Assembly: GCF_014904735.1 (NCBI RefSeq)
Contig: NZ_JACZCR010000039.1
Span: 1 to 64,000, forward strand
DNA length: 64,000 nucleotides
Reading direction: 5' to 3'
DNA from: Microbulbifer hainanensis
GTDB taxonomy: Bacteria > Pseudomonadota > Gammaproteobacteria > Pseudomonadales > Cellvibrionaceae
Under the pieces are notes generated by a model. That model searched no databases. It saw nothing but the letters and a program-made list of their open reading frames with translations, and was not told the origin of the DNA. Shown piece after piece: positions 17,659 through 25,951 of the stretch. Positions within the stretch are counted from its first letter, which is position 1; every line of letters begins with the position of its first letter. The position numbers and the translations under genes are program-made.

Positions 17659-19041
17659 TCAGGGGGTAGACGGGCGCAGGTTGCCGGAGTCGGTCGCGTC
17701 GGATGCCGGGAGTGCCTCGCCGCGCTTCAGCTTTGCGTAATAGGCGTCGGTGATCACGTAGCGGCGCATCAGCATACCCATCAGGAAGTGGAAAAAGCCG
17801 GGGATCACCGTCAGCATCAGCGCGATTCCCATCAGGGAGAATTCGCTCTGGGCCTGATCCGGCACATAGTCGAAGAAGGCCAGCAGCCAGCCGACCATCG
17901 CGCCGGCAATACCCATACCGGCTTTCTGGAAAAATGAAATGCCACCGAACGCGAGTCCGGATGCGCGCTTGCCGGTTTTCGCCTCACCGTAATCCACGGC
18001 TTCCGCAATGGCAGACCAGAAAACGGGGGCGTGCAGGTCGACAACGAACGACAGCAGGAAATACAGCACGAAGGCCAGCGCTCTGTCTCCCGGACTCACG
18101 GCGAAGAACATCACCACACTGATCGCGCCGACTAGTAGCTGGCTGCGGCTGAACAGCTTGATCTTGCAGTAGCGCTTGGTGATCCAGGTAGAGGCCACCA
18201 TGGCGAGAATCGCCGCGACAACGCCGGTGGCGAGGAATGCGGACAGGGTCTGCGCGTTGCCACCCAGATAATACTTGGCGTAGTAGGCGGCCACGGAACC
18301 ACGCACCACGTAGCCGATGGTACCCACCAGGCACACGCCGGTGAGAATCAGCCACTGGTCGTTCTGCAGCAGGTTTTTCGCCTGGGTCAGAAAGGGGGTG
18401 CGGTCCGGCTCATACTGGACGCGCTCTTCGGTGGCGAAAAAGCAGAAGATAAACAGCGCTGTTGCCAGCAGGGCCATCAGCCCCATGGCCATCTGGTAAC
18501 CCTGGGCCAGCTTGTCCTCTCCCCAGGCGGCGGCGAGCATCGGTACCACGATGGTCACCAGGAAGGCGGCAATCTTGGCAAAGAACAGCCGGTAGCCGTT
18601 GGCTGACAACCGTTCCTTGGGATCGTCGGTAAGCACGCCGATGATGGAGATATACGGAATGGTGACCGCGGTAAACATCAGCGTGACAAGAATATAGGTG
18701 GCGTAAGCCCAGACCAGCTTGCCGTTGTAATCGAAGTCCGGCGTGCTGAAGGTCAGGAACACCGAGATGCCGAAAGGCACCGCGAGAAACAGGAAGTAGG
18801 GGCGGTAGCGGCCCCAGCGCGTAGTGAAGCGGTCGGTGATCGTACCCATCAGGGGATCGGTGACTGCATCGATCAGGCGCACCAGCAGGAATAGCAGAGC
18901 CATGTCCTGGGGTTTCAGGCCGTAAACATCGGTATAGAAGAAGGCGATGATCAGCATCATCGACGAAATGACCACATTAACGGCCATATCGCCTGCACCG
19001 AAACCCACCTTCTCGAAGATGGAAAGCTTGTTGGACTTCAT
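17659..19041 (-). CDS. GPH-family sugar:cation symporter
   Basis: Inner-membrane transporter of the glycoside-pentoside-hexuronide family (MFS superfamily), 460 residues with about 12 hydrophobic segments. The N-terminal EKVGFGAGDMAVNVV and the DAVTDPLMGTITDRFTTRWGRYRPYF cytoplasmic loop are diagnostic of the family (relatives: MelB, XynB-type, YicJ). It is first in a two-gene unit with the cytoplasmic GH43, so uptake of arabinose or short arabino-oligosaccharides is likely. A strong promoter with an embedded operator lies about 70-100 bp upstream. Confidence 0.9.
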   Translation of the reverse strand: MKSNKLSIFEKVGFGAGDMAVNVVISSMMLIIAFFYTDVYGLKPQDMALLFLLVRLIDAVTDPLMGTITDRFTTRWGRYRPYFLFLAVPFGISVFLTFSTPDFDYNGKLVWAYATYILVTLMFTAVTIPYISIIGVLTDDPKERLSANGYRLFFAKIAAFLVTIVVPMLAAAWGEDKLAQGYQMAMGLMALLATALFIFCFFATEERVQYEPDRTPFLTQAKNLLQNDQWLILTGVCLVGTIGYVVRGSVAAYYAKYYLGGNAQTLSAFLATGVVAAILAMVASTWITKRYCKIKLFSRSQLLVGAISVVMFFAVSPGDRALAFVLYFLLSFVVDLHAPVFWSAIAEAVDYGEAKTGKRASGLAFGGISFFQKAGMGIAGAMVGWLLAFFDYVPDQAQSEFSLMGIALMLTVIPGFFHFLMGMLMRRYVITDAYYAKLKRGEALPASDATDSGNLRPSTP

Positions 19042-19111
19042 TTATTTCTTTCCCGTCAATCGCTGGGACAGCGGCTGTGCCGCCGGTTCTTTTTATCGTA
19101 CGTTGGCGCTA

Positions 19112-19140
19112 GATATATATTATTGTAGTATTAATGTCAA
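19112..19140 (-). promoter_or_regulatory. Promoter with embedded operator for the GPH symporter-GH43 unit
   Basis: Read on the minus strand: a consensus -35 TTGACA (19140-19135), a 17-bp spacer, then TATATC (19117-19112). The spacer holds ATACTACAATAATA, matching the ACAATAAT core found at four other promoters in the window. A repressor bound here would block RNA polymerase directly. The FadR/GntR gene is transcribed away on the other side. Confidence 0.65.
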
Positions 19141-19526
19141 AGCGGAGCGACGTCGACAAATTGCCCCGTAGCCAGCGGCCACCGATCCGGGGCCGCCATG
19201 GTATGACGGCTGGTTAATATCCGATCATACCCACAATTGGTGCAAGGGTGCTAACTTGGCTGTGACCGAATGGCGGGCTGCCGTTGTTGGCATCGCACTG
19301 TGTTCCGTGTCGCCCCACCAGGGCACTGGCGCAGGCAATTGACGGGGGCGGAAGAGGCCCTTGTTGCCGCTGCCGGCAACACCGGCAAAAATCATAAGGT
19401 AGGCTGATAGCTGTACCAATGGTTGGTGGCAGATAGTAGAATAAATTTCCTGTAGGCCCCATTTTTTGAGGGTCTGCCTAGTCCGGTGCGCTACCTGATG
19501 CACACCGATTTTATGGCCGGTACTAT

Positions 19527-19560
19527 CGATACAGTAAGCGATACAGTAAGCGATACAGTA
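19527..19560 (+). repeat. Three tandem 12-bp iterons upstream of the FadR/GntR gene
   Basis: CGATACAGTAAG starts at 19527, 19539 and 19551 (the last copy runs 10 bp before diverging). The iterons end 44 bp before the regulator start codon. Each contains ATACAGTA, one transition away from the ATACAATA core of the operators in the same locus. They could be autoregulatory sites; plain microsatellite expansion is the alternative. Confidence 0.6.
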
Positions 19561-19603
19561 TGCCCCCAGAGGCGCGGCCATCGCATTTGAGCAAGGCTTA
19601 TTT

Positions 19604-20353
19604 ATGGCAAAACAGGTCAGGGAAAACCGGCCGCGCAGTGTTCACGCTTGGGTGGCATACGAACTTGGAACCAGGATCGTCAGTGGCGGTTATTCTCCCG
19701 GAGAGTACATTCCCAATGAAGCGACTATCGGTGAGGAGCTGAATGTTTCCCGGACCGCGCTGCGGGAGGCCTTTAAACTTCTCTCTGCCAAAGGTCTGAT
19801 TGAGTCCCGCCCCAAGCTCGGCACGCGTGTGCGACCGAAAGAGTGCTGGAATATGTTCGATTCGGATGTACTCAAGTGGTGCTTCGAGTCGACGCCGTCA
19901 CCGGAATTCCTGCGCTCCCTGTTTGAAGTGCGCGAGGTAATCGAGCCCAGTTCCGCGGCCCTGGCCGCGAAGCGCGGAACTCCGGAACAGATAGATGCGA
20001 TTGAAAAGGCCTATCTGGCAATGGAGGAGGCGGAGGCCGGTACCGAGGATGTCATCCTGACGGATATCGATTTCCATATGGCGATTCTGCGGGCGACCAA
20101 TAACGAATTCATGATTTCCCTCGGCCAGTCGATCAAGACCGCCCTGATGGGGCTGTTCCGCATCAGCAGTGCGGAGGAGTCAGGCTTTGTCGCCTCGCTG
20201 CCGGGGCACAAGGCGGTGTATCAGGGCATCCGCGATGGCGATTCCGAGCGGGCGCGCTTTGAGATGAAATCCCTGTTGTCCAAGTCCGTGCACCGCGCGC
20301 TGGACACCCTGTCGCAGGAGGATTCCGACCCCGGCGTGAATGTGGCCGTATAG
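19604..20353 (+). CDS. FadR/GntR-family transcriptional regulator (FCD domain)
   Basis: DNA-binding regulator, 249 residues. The N-terminal winged helix-turn-helix (about 12-75) carries IVSGGYSPGEYIPNEATIGE, LNVSRTALREAFKLLSAKG and ESRPKLGTRV, typical of GntR. The helical C-terminal FCD domain (about 95-225) has the metal-binding pattern D-x3-H (DIDFHMAIL) and further histidines (GHKAV). FCD regulators of sugar-acid catabolism usually repress and release DNA on binding a pathway intermediate. Its position beside the pentose genes and the repeated ACAATAAT operators makes it the likely regulator of the locus. Ligand is unknown; a keto-acid intermediate is one possibility. Confidence 0.9.
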   Translation: MAKQVRENRPRSVHAWVAYELGTRIVSGGYSPGEYIPNEATIGEELNVSRTALREAFKLLSAKGLIESRPKLGTRVRPKECWNMFDSDVLKWCFESTPSPEFLRSLFEVREVIEPSSAALAAKRGTPEQIDAIEKAYLAMEEAEAGTEDVILTDIDFHMAILRATNNEFMISLGQSIKTALMGLFRISSAEESGFVASLPGHKAVYQGIRDGDSERARFEMKSLLSKSVHRALDTLSQEDSDPGVNVAV

Positions 20354-20376
20354 CCAAGTCATTACCGCAGGTCATA

Positions 20377-20412
20377 AAAAAAGGGCGATCCGAATGGATC
20401 GCCCTTTTTTAT
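20377..20412 (+). terminator. Bidirectional terminator between regulator and araD1-like genes
   Basis: AAAAAAGGGCGATCC (20377-20391), GAAT loop, GGATCGCCCTTTTTT (20396-20410): a 15-bp perfect stem with T-runs on both strands. It serves the convergent genes at 20353 and 20459. Confidence 0.92.
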
Positions 20413-20458
20413 GTGCAGACCCGATTGCCGCAGTCGGGGGCAGGGCGCCGCTGGCTGG

Positions 20459-21454
20459 TTACAGTGGCTTGACTGCCGGGATAGTGCGCTCAGCGATTGC
20501 GAGGCGATTGCGCAGTGGCCGGCCGAATGGCTTGGCTTCGATTTCAAAGCGGTCGCCCGCGCGGGGCTCGATGCCGTCGCCAAAGCTCAGGGTGGCGGTG
20601 CCAAAGAAGTGTACATGCACATGGCCCGGACGGCAGAAACCGGCATACTTGAAGTGGTGTGCTTCCAGGTTGGCGATCGAATGCGACATATTTTTCTCGC
20701 CGCTGAGAAAGGCCTTTTCCCAGATCACTTCACCGTCGCGGACGATGCGGGATACCCCTTCGATATCTTCCGGCAGTTCTCCCAGCAGCAACTCGGGCCC
20801 GATGGCGCAGGGGCGCAGCTTTGAGTGGGCCAGGTAGAGGTAGTTCTGCCGCTCGGTGACATGGTCCGAGAGTTCATTGCCGAGGGCGAAGCCGATACGG
20901 CGCGGGTTGCCCTCGGCATCATTGATATAGATACCGGCGATTTCGGGTTCTTCCCCCGCGTCCAGGGCGAAAGACGGGCTGACCAGCTCGGCTTCCGGCG
21001 CTGTGATACTGTCGCCGTCACCTTTGTAAAACCATTCCGGCTGCACGCCGATTTCTCCGGGAGCGGGTTTGCCGGCTTCAACACCCATCTTGAACATTTT
21101 CATGGTGTCGGTGAGATCTTCTTCGGCGCTGGCGCTGTTCTGGGCGTGCATCGCTGCGCGGGTGTCGGCGCTGCCCAGGTGGGTCAGGCCGGTGCCGGCC
21201 ACCATCAGCTGTGTGGGTTCTGGGTGGTCGATCGGCGGCAGCAGGCGGCCCTCATCGATAATCTGCTGGTAGCTGACACGGGTGTCGGAAAGCAGGCTGC
21301 GCACCAGCACTTCCAGGGAGCTGTCGGCTTTGATAGCGCGGGTCGCGAGCTGGTGGATACTGTCGACGCCGCTCAGCTGCTCGATGGTCTCGCTGTCGGC
21401 GACGGCGCCCACTGCGCGCTGGCCATTTTCGGTAGTGAACTGGATCAGTCTCAT
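20459..21454 (-). CDS. AraD1/GguC-type FAH-fold protein, probable 2-keto-3-deoxy-pentonate dehydratase
   Basis: Fumarylacetoacetate-hydrolase-fold protein, 331 residues. Metal-site features of the fold are visible: EPEIAGIYINDAEGNP, GNELSDHV and the FCRPGHVHVHFFGTATLSFGDG segment. It matches the AraD1/GguC family found beside L-arabinose transport and oxidation genes. Here it would convert L-2-keto-3-deoxyarabonate (or the xylonate epimer) to alpha-ketoglutarate semialdehyde, the step that otherwise needs a DHDPS-type dehydratase, which is absent from this locus. It is divergent from the dehydratase gene and shares a control region. Family is solid; the reaction is inferred from pathway completeness. 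Confidence 0.82.
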   Translation of the reverse strand: MRLIQFTTENGQRAVGAVADSETIEQLSGVDSIHQLATRAIKADSSLEVLVRSLLSDTRVSYQQIIDEGRLLPPIDHPEPTQLMVAGTGLTHLGSADTRAAMHAQNSASAEEDLTDTMKMFKMGVEAGKPAPGEIGVQPEWFYKGDGDSITAPEAELVSPSFALDAGEEPEIAGIYINDAEGNPRRIGFALGNELSDHVTERQNYLYLAHSKLRPCAIGPELLLGELPEDIEGVSRIVRDGEVIWEKAFLSGEKNMSHSIANLEAHHFKYAGFCRPGHVHVHFFGTATLSFGDGIEPRAGDRFEIEAKPFGRPLRNRLAIAERTIPAVKPL

Positions 21455-21511
21455 CGCTTTATTCTCTTGTGCTGTCAGTTGTTATTCGGGCCGCTTTGGC
21501 GCTGGCGATTT

Positions 21512-21540
21512 TTTATATCATACAATATGATGTTTCTCAA
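21512..21540 (-). promoter_or_regulatory. Promoter of the AraD1-like gene with a palindromic operator in the spacer
   Basis: On the minus strand: -35 TTGAGA (21540-21535), 17-bp spacer, -10 TATAAA (21517-21512). The spacer is almost exactly filled by the inverted repeat ATCAT-ACAAT-ATGAT (21517-21531 on the plus strand). This is the clearest repressor-type site in the window. Confidence 0.7.
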
Positions 21541-21605
21541 TTGGCGCGAAAATCACCGGTTACTTCTATAGGTGATCCGGTCGCGCCGCCCGGACGGGCG
21601 CTTGC

Positions 21606-21640
21606 TTGTCTCGGAAATTATAAAGTCATACAATAATAGT
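21606..21640 (+). promoter_or_regulatory. Promoter and operator for the pentonate dehydratase operon
   Basis: TTGTCT (21606-21611), 17-bp spacer, TACAAT (21629-21634). The -10 lies inside CATACAATAATAGTTAT, which carries the same ATACAATAAT core as the other sites. Transcription would begin near 21641, placing the start codon at 21668. Confidence 0.6.
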
Positions 21641-21667
21641 TATGAGAGAATAAAGTGGGGTTCAAAA

Positions 21668-23407
21668 ATGGCCAGTAACGATAAAAAGAAAACGGTTCTG
21701 CGGTCGGCCAACTGGTTCGGGACGCGGGACAAGAATGGTTTCATGTACCGCAGCTGGATGAAAAACCAGGGCATCCCGGATCATCATTTCGAAGGCAAGC
21801 CGGTGATTGGTATCTGCAATACCTGGTCCGAGCTGACGCCCTGCAACGCACACTTCCGCAAGATTGCCGAATACGTCAAAAATGGCGTGCGCGAGGCGGG
21901 CGGTGTGCCGGTCGAGTTTCCGGTGTTCTCCAATGGCGAGTCCAACCTGCGCCCCACGGCGATGCTGACCCGCAACTTGGCAGCGATGGATACCGAAGAG
22001 GCGATCCGCGGCAACCCGATCGACGCCGTGGTGCTACTGGTAGGTTGTGACAAGACAACGCCGGCGCTGCTGATGGGCGCAGCCAGCTGTAACCTGCCCA
22101 CCATCGTCGTGACCGGCGGCCCGATGCTGAACGGCAAGCACAACGGCAAAGATGTGGGGTCTGGCACTCTGGTGTGGCAGATGAGCGAGGAGTATAAGGC
22201 CGGCAATATCTCCCTGCACGAATTCATGAGCGCGGAAGGCAGTATGTCGCGCTCCGCGGGTACCTGTAACACTATGGGTACCGCATCCACCATGGCCTGT
22301 ATGGCCGAATCCCTCGGCACCAGCCTGCCGCACAACGCAGCCATTCCCGCCGTTGACTCGCGCCGCTACACGCTCGCGCACATGTCCGGCATGCGCATCG
22401 TCGAGATGGTGCATGAGGACCTGACCCTGTCCAAGGTCCTGACCAAGGAAGCTTTCCACAACGCCATTCGCACCAATGCGGCGATTGGCGGTTCCACCAA
22501 TGCGGTCATCCACCTGAAGGCCATCGCCGGGCGCATCGGCGTCGACCTGGATCTGGACGACTGGAAAGAGGGGCGCGGTATTCCGACCCTGGTCAACCTG
22601 CAGCCGTCCGGCAAATACCTGATGGAGGAGTTCTTCTATTCCGGCGGTCTGCCCGCGGTACTGCGTCGTCTGGGTGAGTCCGGCAAGCTGAATCGCGACG
22701 TGCTGACCGTCAACGGCAAGACCCTGTGGGAGAACGTAGAAGACGCGCCCTGTTACAACGATGATGTCATCCGCCCCCTGGACAATCCGCTGGTGGACAA
22801 CGGCGGTATCTGCATCTTGAAGGGCAACCTGGCGCCGCGCGGCGCGGTTTTGAAACCCTCCGCCGCCAGCCCGGATCTGATGAACCATCGCGGTCGCGCA
22901 GTCGTGTTCGAGAGCTTCGACCACTACAAGCAGCGCATCAACGATCCGGATTTGGATATCGATGAAACCTGTGTGATGGTATTGAAGAACTGTGGTCCGA
23001 AGGGTTACCCGGGCATGGCCGAGGTGGGCAACATGGGTTTGCCGCCGAAGCTGTTGAAGCGCGGCATCAAGGATATGGTGCGTATCTCCGACGCGCGTAT
23101 GAGCGGCACGGCCTTCGGCACCGTGGTGCTGCACGTCGCCCCTGAAGCGATGGAGCTGGGCCCCCTGGCCGCGGTGCGCGACGGTGACATGATTCACCTG
23201 GACGCCGAGGGCGGCATCCTGCAGCTGGAAGTCTCCGGCGAAGAGCTGGCCGAGCGCCTCGAATCGTTAAAGTCTAACCGGGTCATCGCCTCCACTGGCG
23301 GCTACCTGGAAATGTACCGCGAGCGGGTGCTGCAGGCGGACGAGGGCTGCGATTTCGACTTCCTGGTGGGTTGCCGTGGTGCCGAAGTGCCTTCCCATTC
23401 GCACTGA
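21668..23407 (+). CDS. IlvD/Edd-family sugar-acid dehydratase (probable L-arabonate dehydratase)
   Basis: Iron-sulfur dehydratase, 579 residues, converting a pentonate to its 2-keto-3-deoxy acid. Cluster and active-site motifs of the family are present: NTWSELTPCNAHF, GCDKTTPALLMG, SAGTCNTMGTAST, GGSTNAVIHL, and the C-terminal RISDARMSGTAFGTVVLHVAPE pattern. The frame is open from 21572, but those residues would overlap the promoter. ATG 21668 gives MASNDKKKTVLRSANWFGT, has GGGG 7 nt upstream and gives the typical length. It heads the operon dehydratase-SDR-ALDH-mutarotase-ABC importer-lactonase. L-arabonate is favoured over D-xylonate by the surrounding arabinan genes. Confidence 0.9.
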   Translation: MASNDKKKTVLRSANWFGTRDKNGFMYRSWMKNQGIPDHHFEGKPVIGICNTWSELTPCNAHFRKIAEYVKNGVREAGGVPVEFPVFSNGESNLRPTAMLTRNLAAMDTEEAIRGNPIDAVVLLVGCDKTTPALLMGAASCNLPTIVVTGGPMLNGKHNGKDVGSGTLVWQMSEEYKAGNISLHEFMSAEGSMSRSAGTCNTMGTASTMACMAESLGTSLPHNAAIPAVDSRRYTLAHMSGMRIVEMVHEDLTLSKVLTKEAFHNAIRTNAAIGGSTNAVIHLKAIAGRIGVDLDLDDWKEGRGIPTLVNLQPSGKYLMEEFFYSGGLPAVLRRLGESGKLNRDVLTVNGKTLWENVEDAPCYNDDVIRPLDNPLVDNGGICILKGNLAPRGAVLKPSAASPDLMNHRGRAVVFESFDHYKQRINDPDLDIDETCVMVLKNCGPKGYPGMAEVGNMGLPPKLLKRGIKDMVRISDARMSGTAFGTVVLHVAPEAMELGPLAAVRDGDMIHLDAEGGILQLEVSGEELAERLESLKSNRVIASTGGYLEMYRERVLQADEGCDFDFLVGCRGAEVPSHSH

Positions 23408-23457
23408 CGCTACCCGGATTGCAGTATCTGCCAAATAAAAAAATTTTTGAGCGAATG

Positions 23458-24234
23458 ATGAAACTGAGTAATCAATATCCCAGCCTGAAAGGCAAAACCG
23501 TATTTGTGTCCGGCGGCGGCTCCGGTATCGGTGCGAGTCTGGTGGAGGCGTTTTTCCAGCAGGGCACCAATGTCGCATTCGTGGATATCCAGCAGGCGCC
23601 TGCCGAGGAACTGGTCGCGCGGCTGCGCAGTGAAAATCCTGACCAGACCGCAGGCCTGAATTTCTATCACTGCGACTTGACGGAAATCGACCAGCTGCGC
23701 GCGACCATTGAACAGGCCGCGCAGGATCTCGGCCCGATTTCCGTGCTGGTCAACAATGCCGCCAACGATACCCGCCACGACTTCCGGGAAGTGACCCCAG
23801 AACAGTGGGACAAGTGCACCGCGGTAAACCTGCGCCACCAGTTTTTTGCCGCGCAGGCGGTTTATCCGTTTATGAAAGAACTGGGTGGAGGCTCCATCAT
23901 CAATCTGGGTTCGATGAGCTGGCACGCAGGCCAGGGCGGCATGCCCGGCTACACCAGTTCGAAAGCGGCGATCGAAGGCCTGACCCGCGGACTGGCCCGC
24001 GATATGGGGCCGGATCATATCCGTGTTAATACCCTGGTACCCGGTTGGGTCATGACCGAAAAACAACTCACGCACTGGGTGACTGACGAGGCGCTGAAAG
24101 ACATCGAGCGCGGTCAGAGTATTAACGACCGGCTGATGCCGGAACACATCAGCGCCATGGCGCTATTCCTGGCCTCCGACGACAGCAGTATGTGTACCGC
24201 ACAGAACTTTATCGTCGATGGTGGCTGGATTTAA
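23458..24234 (+). CDS. SDR-family aldose 1-dehydrogenase (XylB-like)
   Basis: NAD(P)-dependent short-chain dehydrogenase, about 258 residues, oxidising a pentose at C1 to its lactone. The cofactor motif is GGGSGIG near 16-25, NNAAND stabilises the fold, and the Ser-Tyr-Lys site lies in GSMSWHAGQGGMPGYTSSK (Tyr165, Lys169). It closely resembles Caulobacter XylB (shared YPSLKGK start, LVNNA-ND-RH, SWH and C-terminal LFLASDDSSMCT). ATG 23455 or 23458 is more likely than the upstream start at 23371, which lies inside the dehydratase gene. L-arabinose or D-xylose specificity cannot be told from sequence. Confidence 0.87.
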   Translation: MKLSNQYPSLKGKTVFVSGGGSGIGASLVEAFFQQGTNVAFVDIQQAPAEELVARLRSENPDQTAGLNFYHCDLTEIDQLRATIEQAAQDLGPISVLVNNAANDTRHDFREVTPEQWDKCTAVNLRHQFFAAQAVYPFMKELGGGSIINLGSMSWHAGQGGMPGYTSSKAAIEGLTRGLARDMGPDHIRVNTLVPGWVMTEKQLTHWVTDEALKDIERGQSINDRLMPEHISAMALFLASDDSSMCTAQNFIVDGGWI

Positions 24235-24358
24235 AAAGTGGCTTGGTAGCGCGGCGAGCGGGTGAGTCGGGCTTCCGTGCGAAGTCCCGGATTTATGCCG
24301 GCCAGCCGATGGCTTTGCAGCACAACCACTGTTCCAATATTTAACAGGAGAACGACCA

Positions 24359-25951
24359 ATGTCGATCAGCGGAAACCAATTGATTGCCGGCCAGTGGATC
24401 GCCGGTAACGCGGGCAACTTTCACGGCGTCAATCCGGCCACTGGTGCCGAACTGGAGCCGGTATTTACCTGCGCCGACGAAGCCCAGGTAGATACCGCGG
24501 TTGCCGCGGCTACCGCCTGTGCCACTGAATTTGCCAACACTTCTCCGCAGAAGCGCGCCGAGTTCCTGAATACCTGCGCCGACGAAATCATGGCGCTGGG
24601 TGACGAACTGCTGGAACGTGTCTCCGCGGAAACCGGCTATCCCCGCGCGCGTGCCGAAGGCGAGCGCGGCCGTACCTGTGGCCAGCTGAAGCTGTTTGCC
24701 GAGTGGATCCTTTCCGGCGATTACCTGGAAGCGCGTATCGACACCGCGCTGCCGGATCGCCAGCCGCTGCCGCGCCCCGACCTGCGCAGTTATAACCAGG
24801 CGCTCGGCCCGGTGGCGGTGTTCGGCGCGAGCAACTTCCCGCTGGCATTTTCCGTAGCCGGTGGCGATACCGCTTCCGCATTCGCAGCCGGTTGCCCGGT
24901 AATCGTCAAGGGACACAACTCTCACCCGGGTACCAGCGAACTGGTGGCCCAGGCCATCGCGCGCGCGGTGACCAAGTGTGGTCTGCCCGCCGGTGTGTTT
25001 TCGCTGATTCTCGGTGCCGGCAACCGCGTCGGTGCGGCACTGGTCACGGCGCCGGGTATCAAGGCCGTGGGCTTCACCGGTTCCACCGCCGGTGGCACGG
25101 CGCTGTTCAAACTGGCCAATGAACGCCCGGAACCGATCCCGGTATTTGCCGAAATGGGCAGCATCAACCCGGTCGTTCTGCTGCCAGAAGCCCTGAAGAA
25201 TTCCGCTGAATCCATCGCCGAAGGTTTTGTCGTTTCGCTTAACCAGGGCACCGGCCAGTTCTGTGTAAATCCGGGCCTGGTATTGGCAGTGGAAGGCGAG
25301 GGCCTCGATCGTTTTATCGGCGCCACCACCGAAGCCCTGTCGAAAGTCTGCGCCGGCGTGATGCTGAATAAAAATACCCAGCTCGGTTACCAGAGCGGTG
25401 TCGCACACATGCGTGACCAGCCGGGTGTTGAACAGGTGGCCGCTGGCGAAGCTGTCGCTGACGGTGAAGGCTTCACCTGCCAGGCGGGCCTGCTGACAGT
25501 GAGCGCAGAGGATTTCCTCGGCAACCGCGCGCTGCAGGAGGAGGTATTTGGCCCCATGTCTCTGGTAGTGAAGTGCCGCGATCACGCGGAGCTGCTCGCT
25601 GCGGCCTCCGCGCTGCAGGGCCAGCTGACCGGTACACTGCAGTGCACCGAGGCCGAGCTGGCGGATTACACCGATCTGGTAGAAGTCCTGCGCCAGAAGG
25701 TTGGCCGCATCTTGGTCAACGGTTTTCCCACCGGTGTGGAAGTCTGTCACTCCATGATGCACGGCGGCCCTTATCCGGCCGCCACCGATGCGCGCTTCAC
25801 CTCCGTGGGTACCCGCGCGATCGCGCGCTTTGTTCGCCCAATCTGCTTCCAGAATTATCCGGAAGGTCTGTTGCCGGATGCGCTGAAAGACAGCAATCCG
25901 CTGGGCATTCCGCGTCTGGTCAACGGGGAAAGCACCCGTGATGCAATGTGA
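24359..25951 (+). CDS. Alpha-ketoglutarate semialdehyde dehydrogenase
   Basis: Aldehyde dehydrogenase, 530 residues, oxidising 2,5-dioxopentanoate to alpha-ketoglutarate, the last step of the Weimberg-type route. The general base is Glu265 (AEMGSINPV) and the nucleophile Cys302 (GTGQFCVNPG). GPVAVFGASNFPLAFS and GCPVIVKGHNSHPGTSE are typical of the NADP-preferring KGSADH group also found in galactarate and hydroxyproline pathways. Length (530) is longer than standard ALDHs, as usual for this group. Its coding sequence overlaps the mutarotase start by about 11 nt, so the two are translationally coupled. Confidence 0.9.
   Translation: MSISGNQLIAGQWIAGNAGNFHGVNPATGAELEPVFTCADEAQVDTAVAAATACATEFANTSPQKRAEFLNTCADEIMALGDELLERVSAETGYPRARAEGERGRTCGQLKLFAEWILSGDYLEARIDTALPDRQPLPRPDLRSYNQALGPVAVFGASNFPLAFSVAGGDTASAFAAGCPVIVKGHNSHPGTSELVAQAIARAVTKCGLPAGVFSLILGAGNRVGAALVTAPGIKAVGFTGSTAGGTALFKLANERPEPIPVFAEMGSINPVVLLPEALKNSAESIAEGFVVSLNQGTGQFCVNPGLVLAVEGEGLDRFIGATTEALSKVCAGVMLNKNTQLGYQSGVAHMRDQPGVEQVAAGEAVADGEGFTCQAGLLTVSAEDFLGNRALQEEVFGPMSLVVKCRDHAELLAAASALQGQLTGTLQCTEAELADYTDLVEVLRQKVGRILVNGFPTGVEVCHSMMHGGPYPAATDARFTSVGTRAIARFVRPICFQNYPEGLLPDALKDSNPLGIPRLVNGESTRDAM

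Larger units (their letters stand above)
19042..19603. other. Intergenic region between symporter and regulator genes
   Basis: This 562-bp gap holds the symporter promoter (19112-19140) and 12-bp iterons (19527-19560) close to the regulator start. The middle (19200-19500) shows no convincing gene. Frames on the minus strand are open across it but contain the iteron-derived AYCIAYCIAYCI run and no recognisable domain. Confidence 0.5.

Noticed and set aside
19527-19560. Possible CRISPR array
   Set aside because: Units are 12 bp, contiguous and without spacers, and no cas genes are present.
19225-19581. 118-codon minus-strand frame upstream of the regulator
   Set aside because: Its N-terminus is a translated iteron (AYCIAYCIAYCI) and the rest matches nothing; it overlaps the control region.
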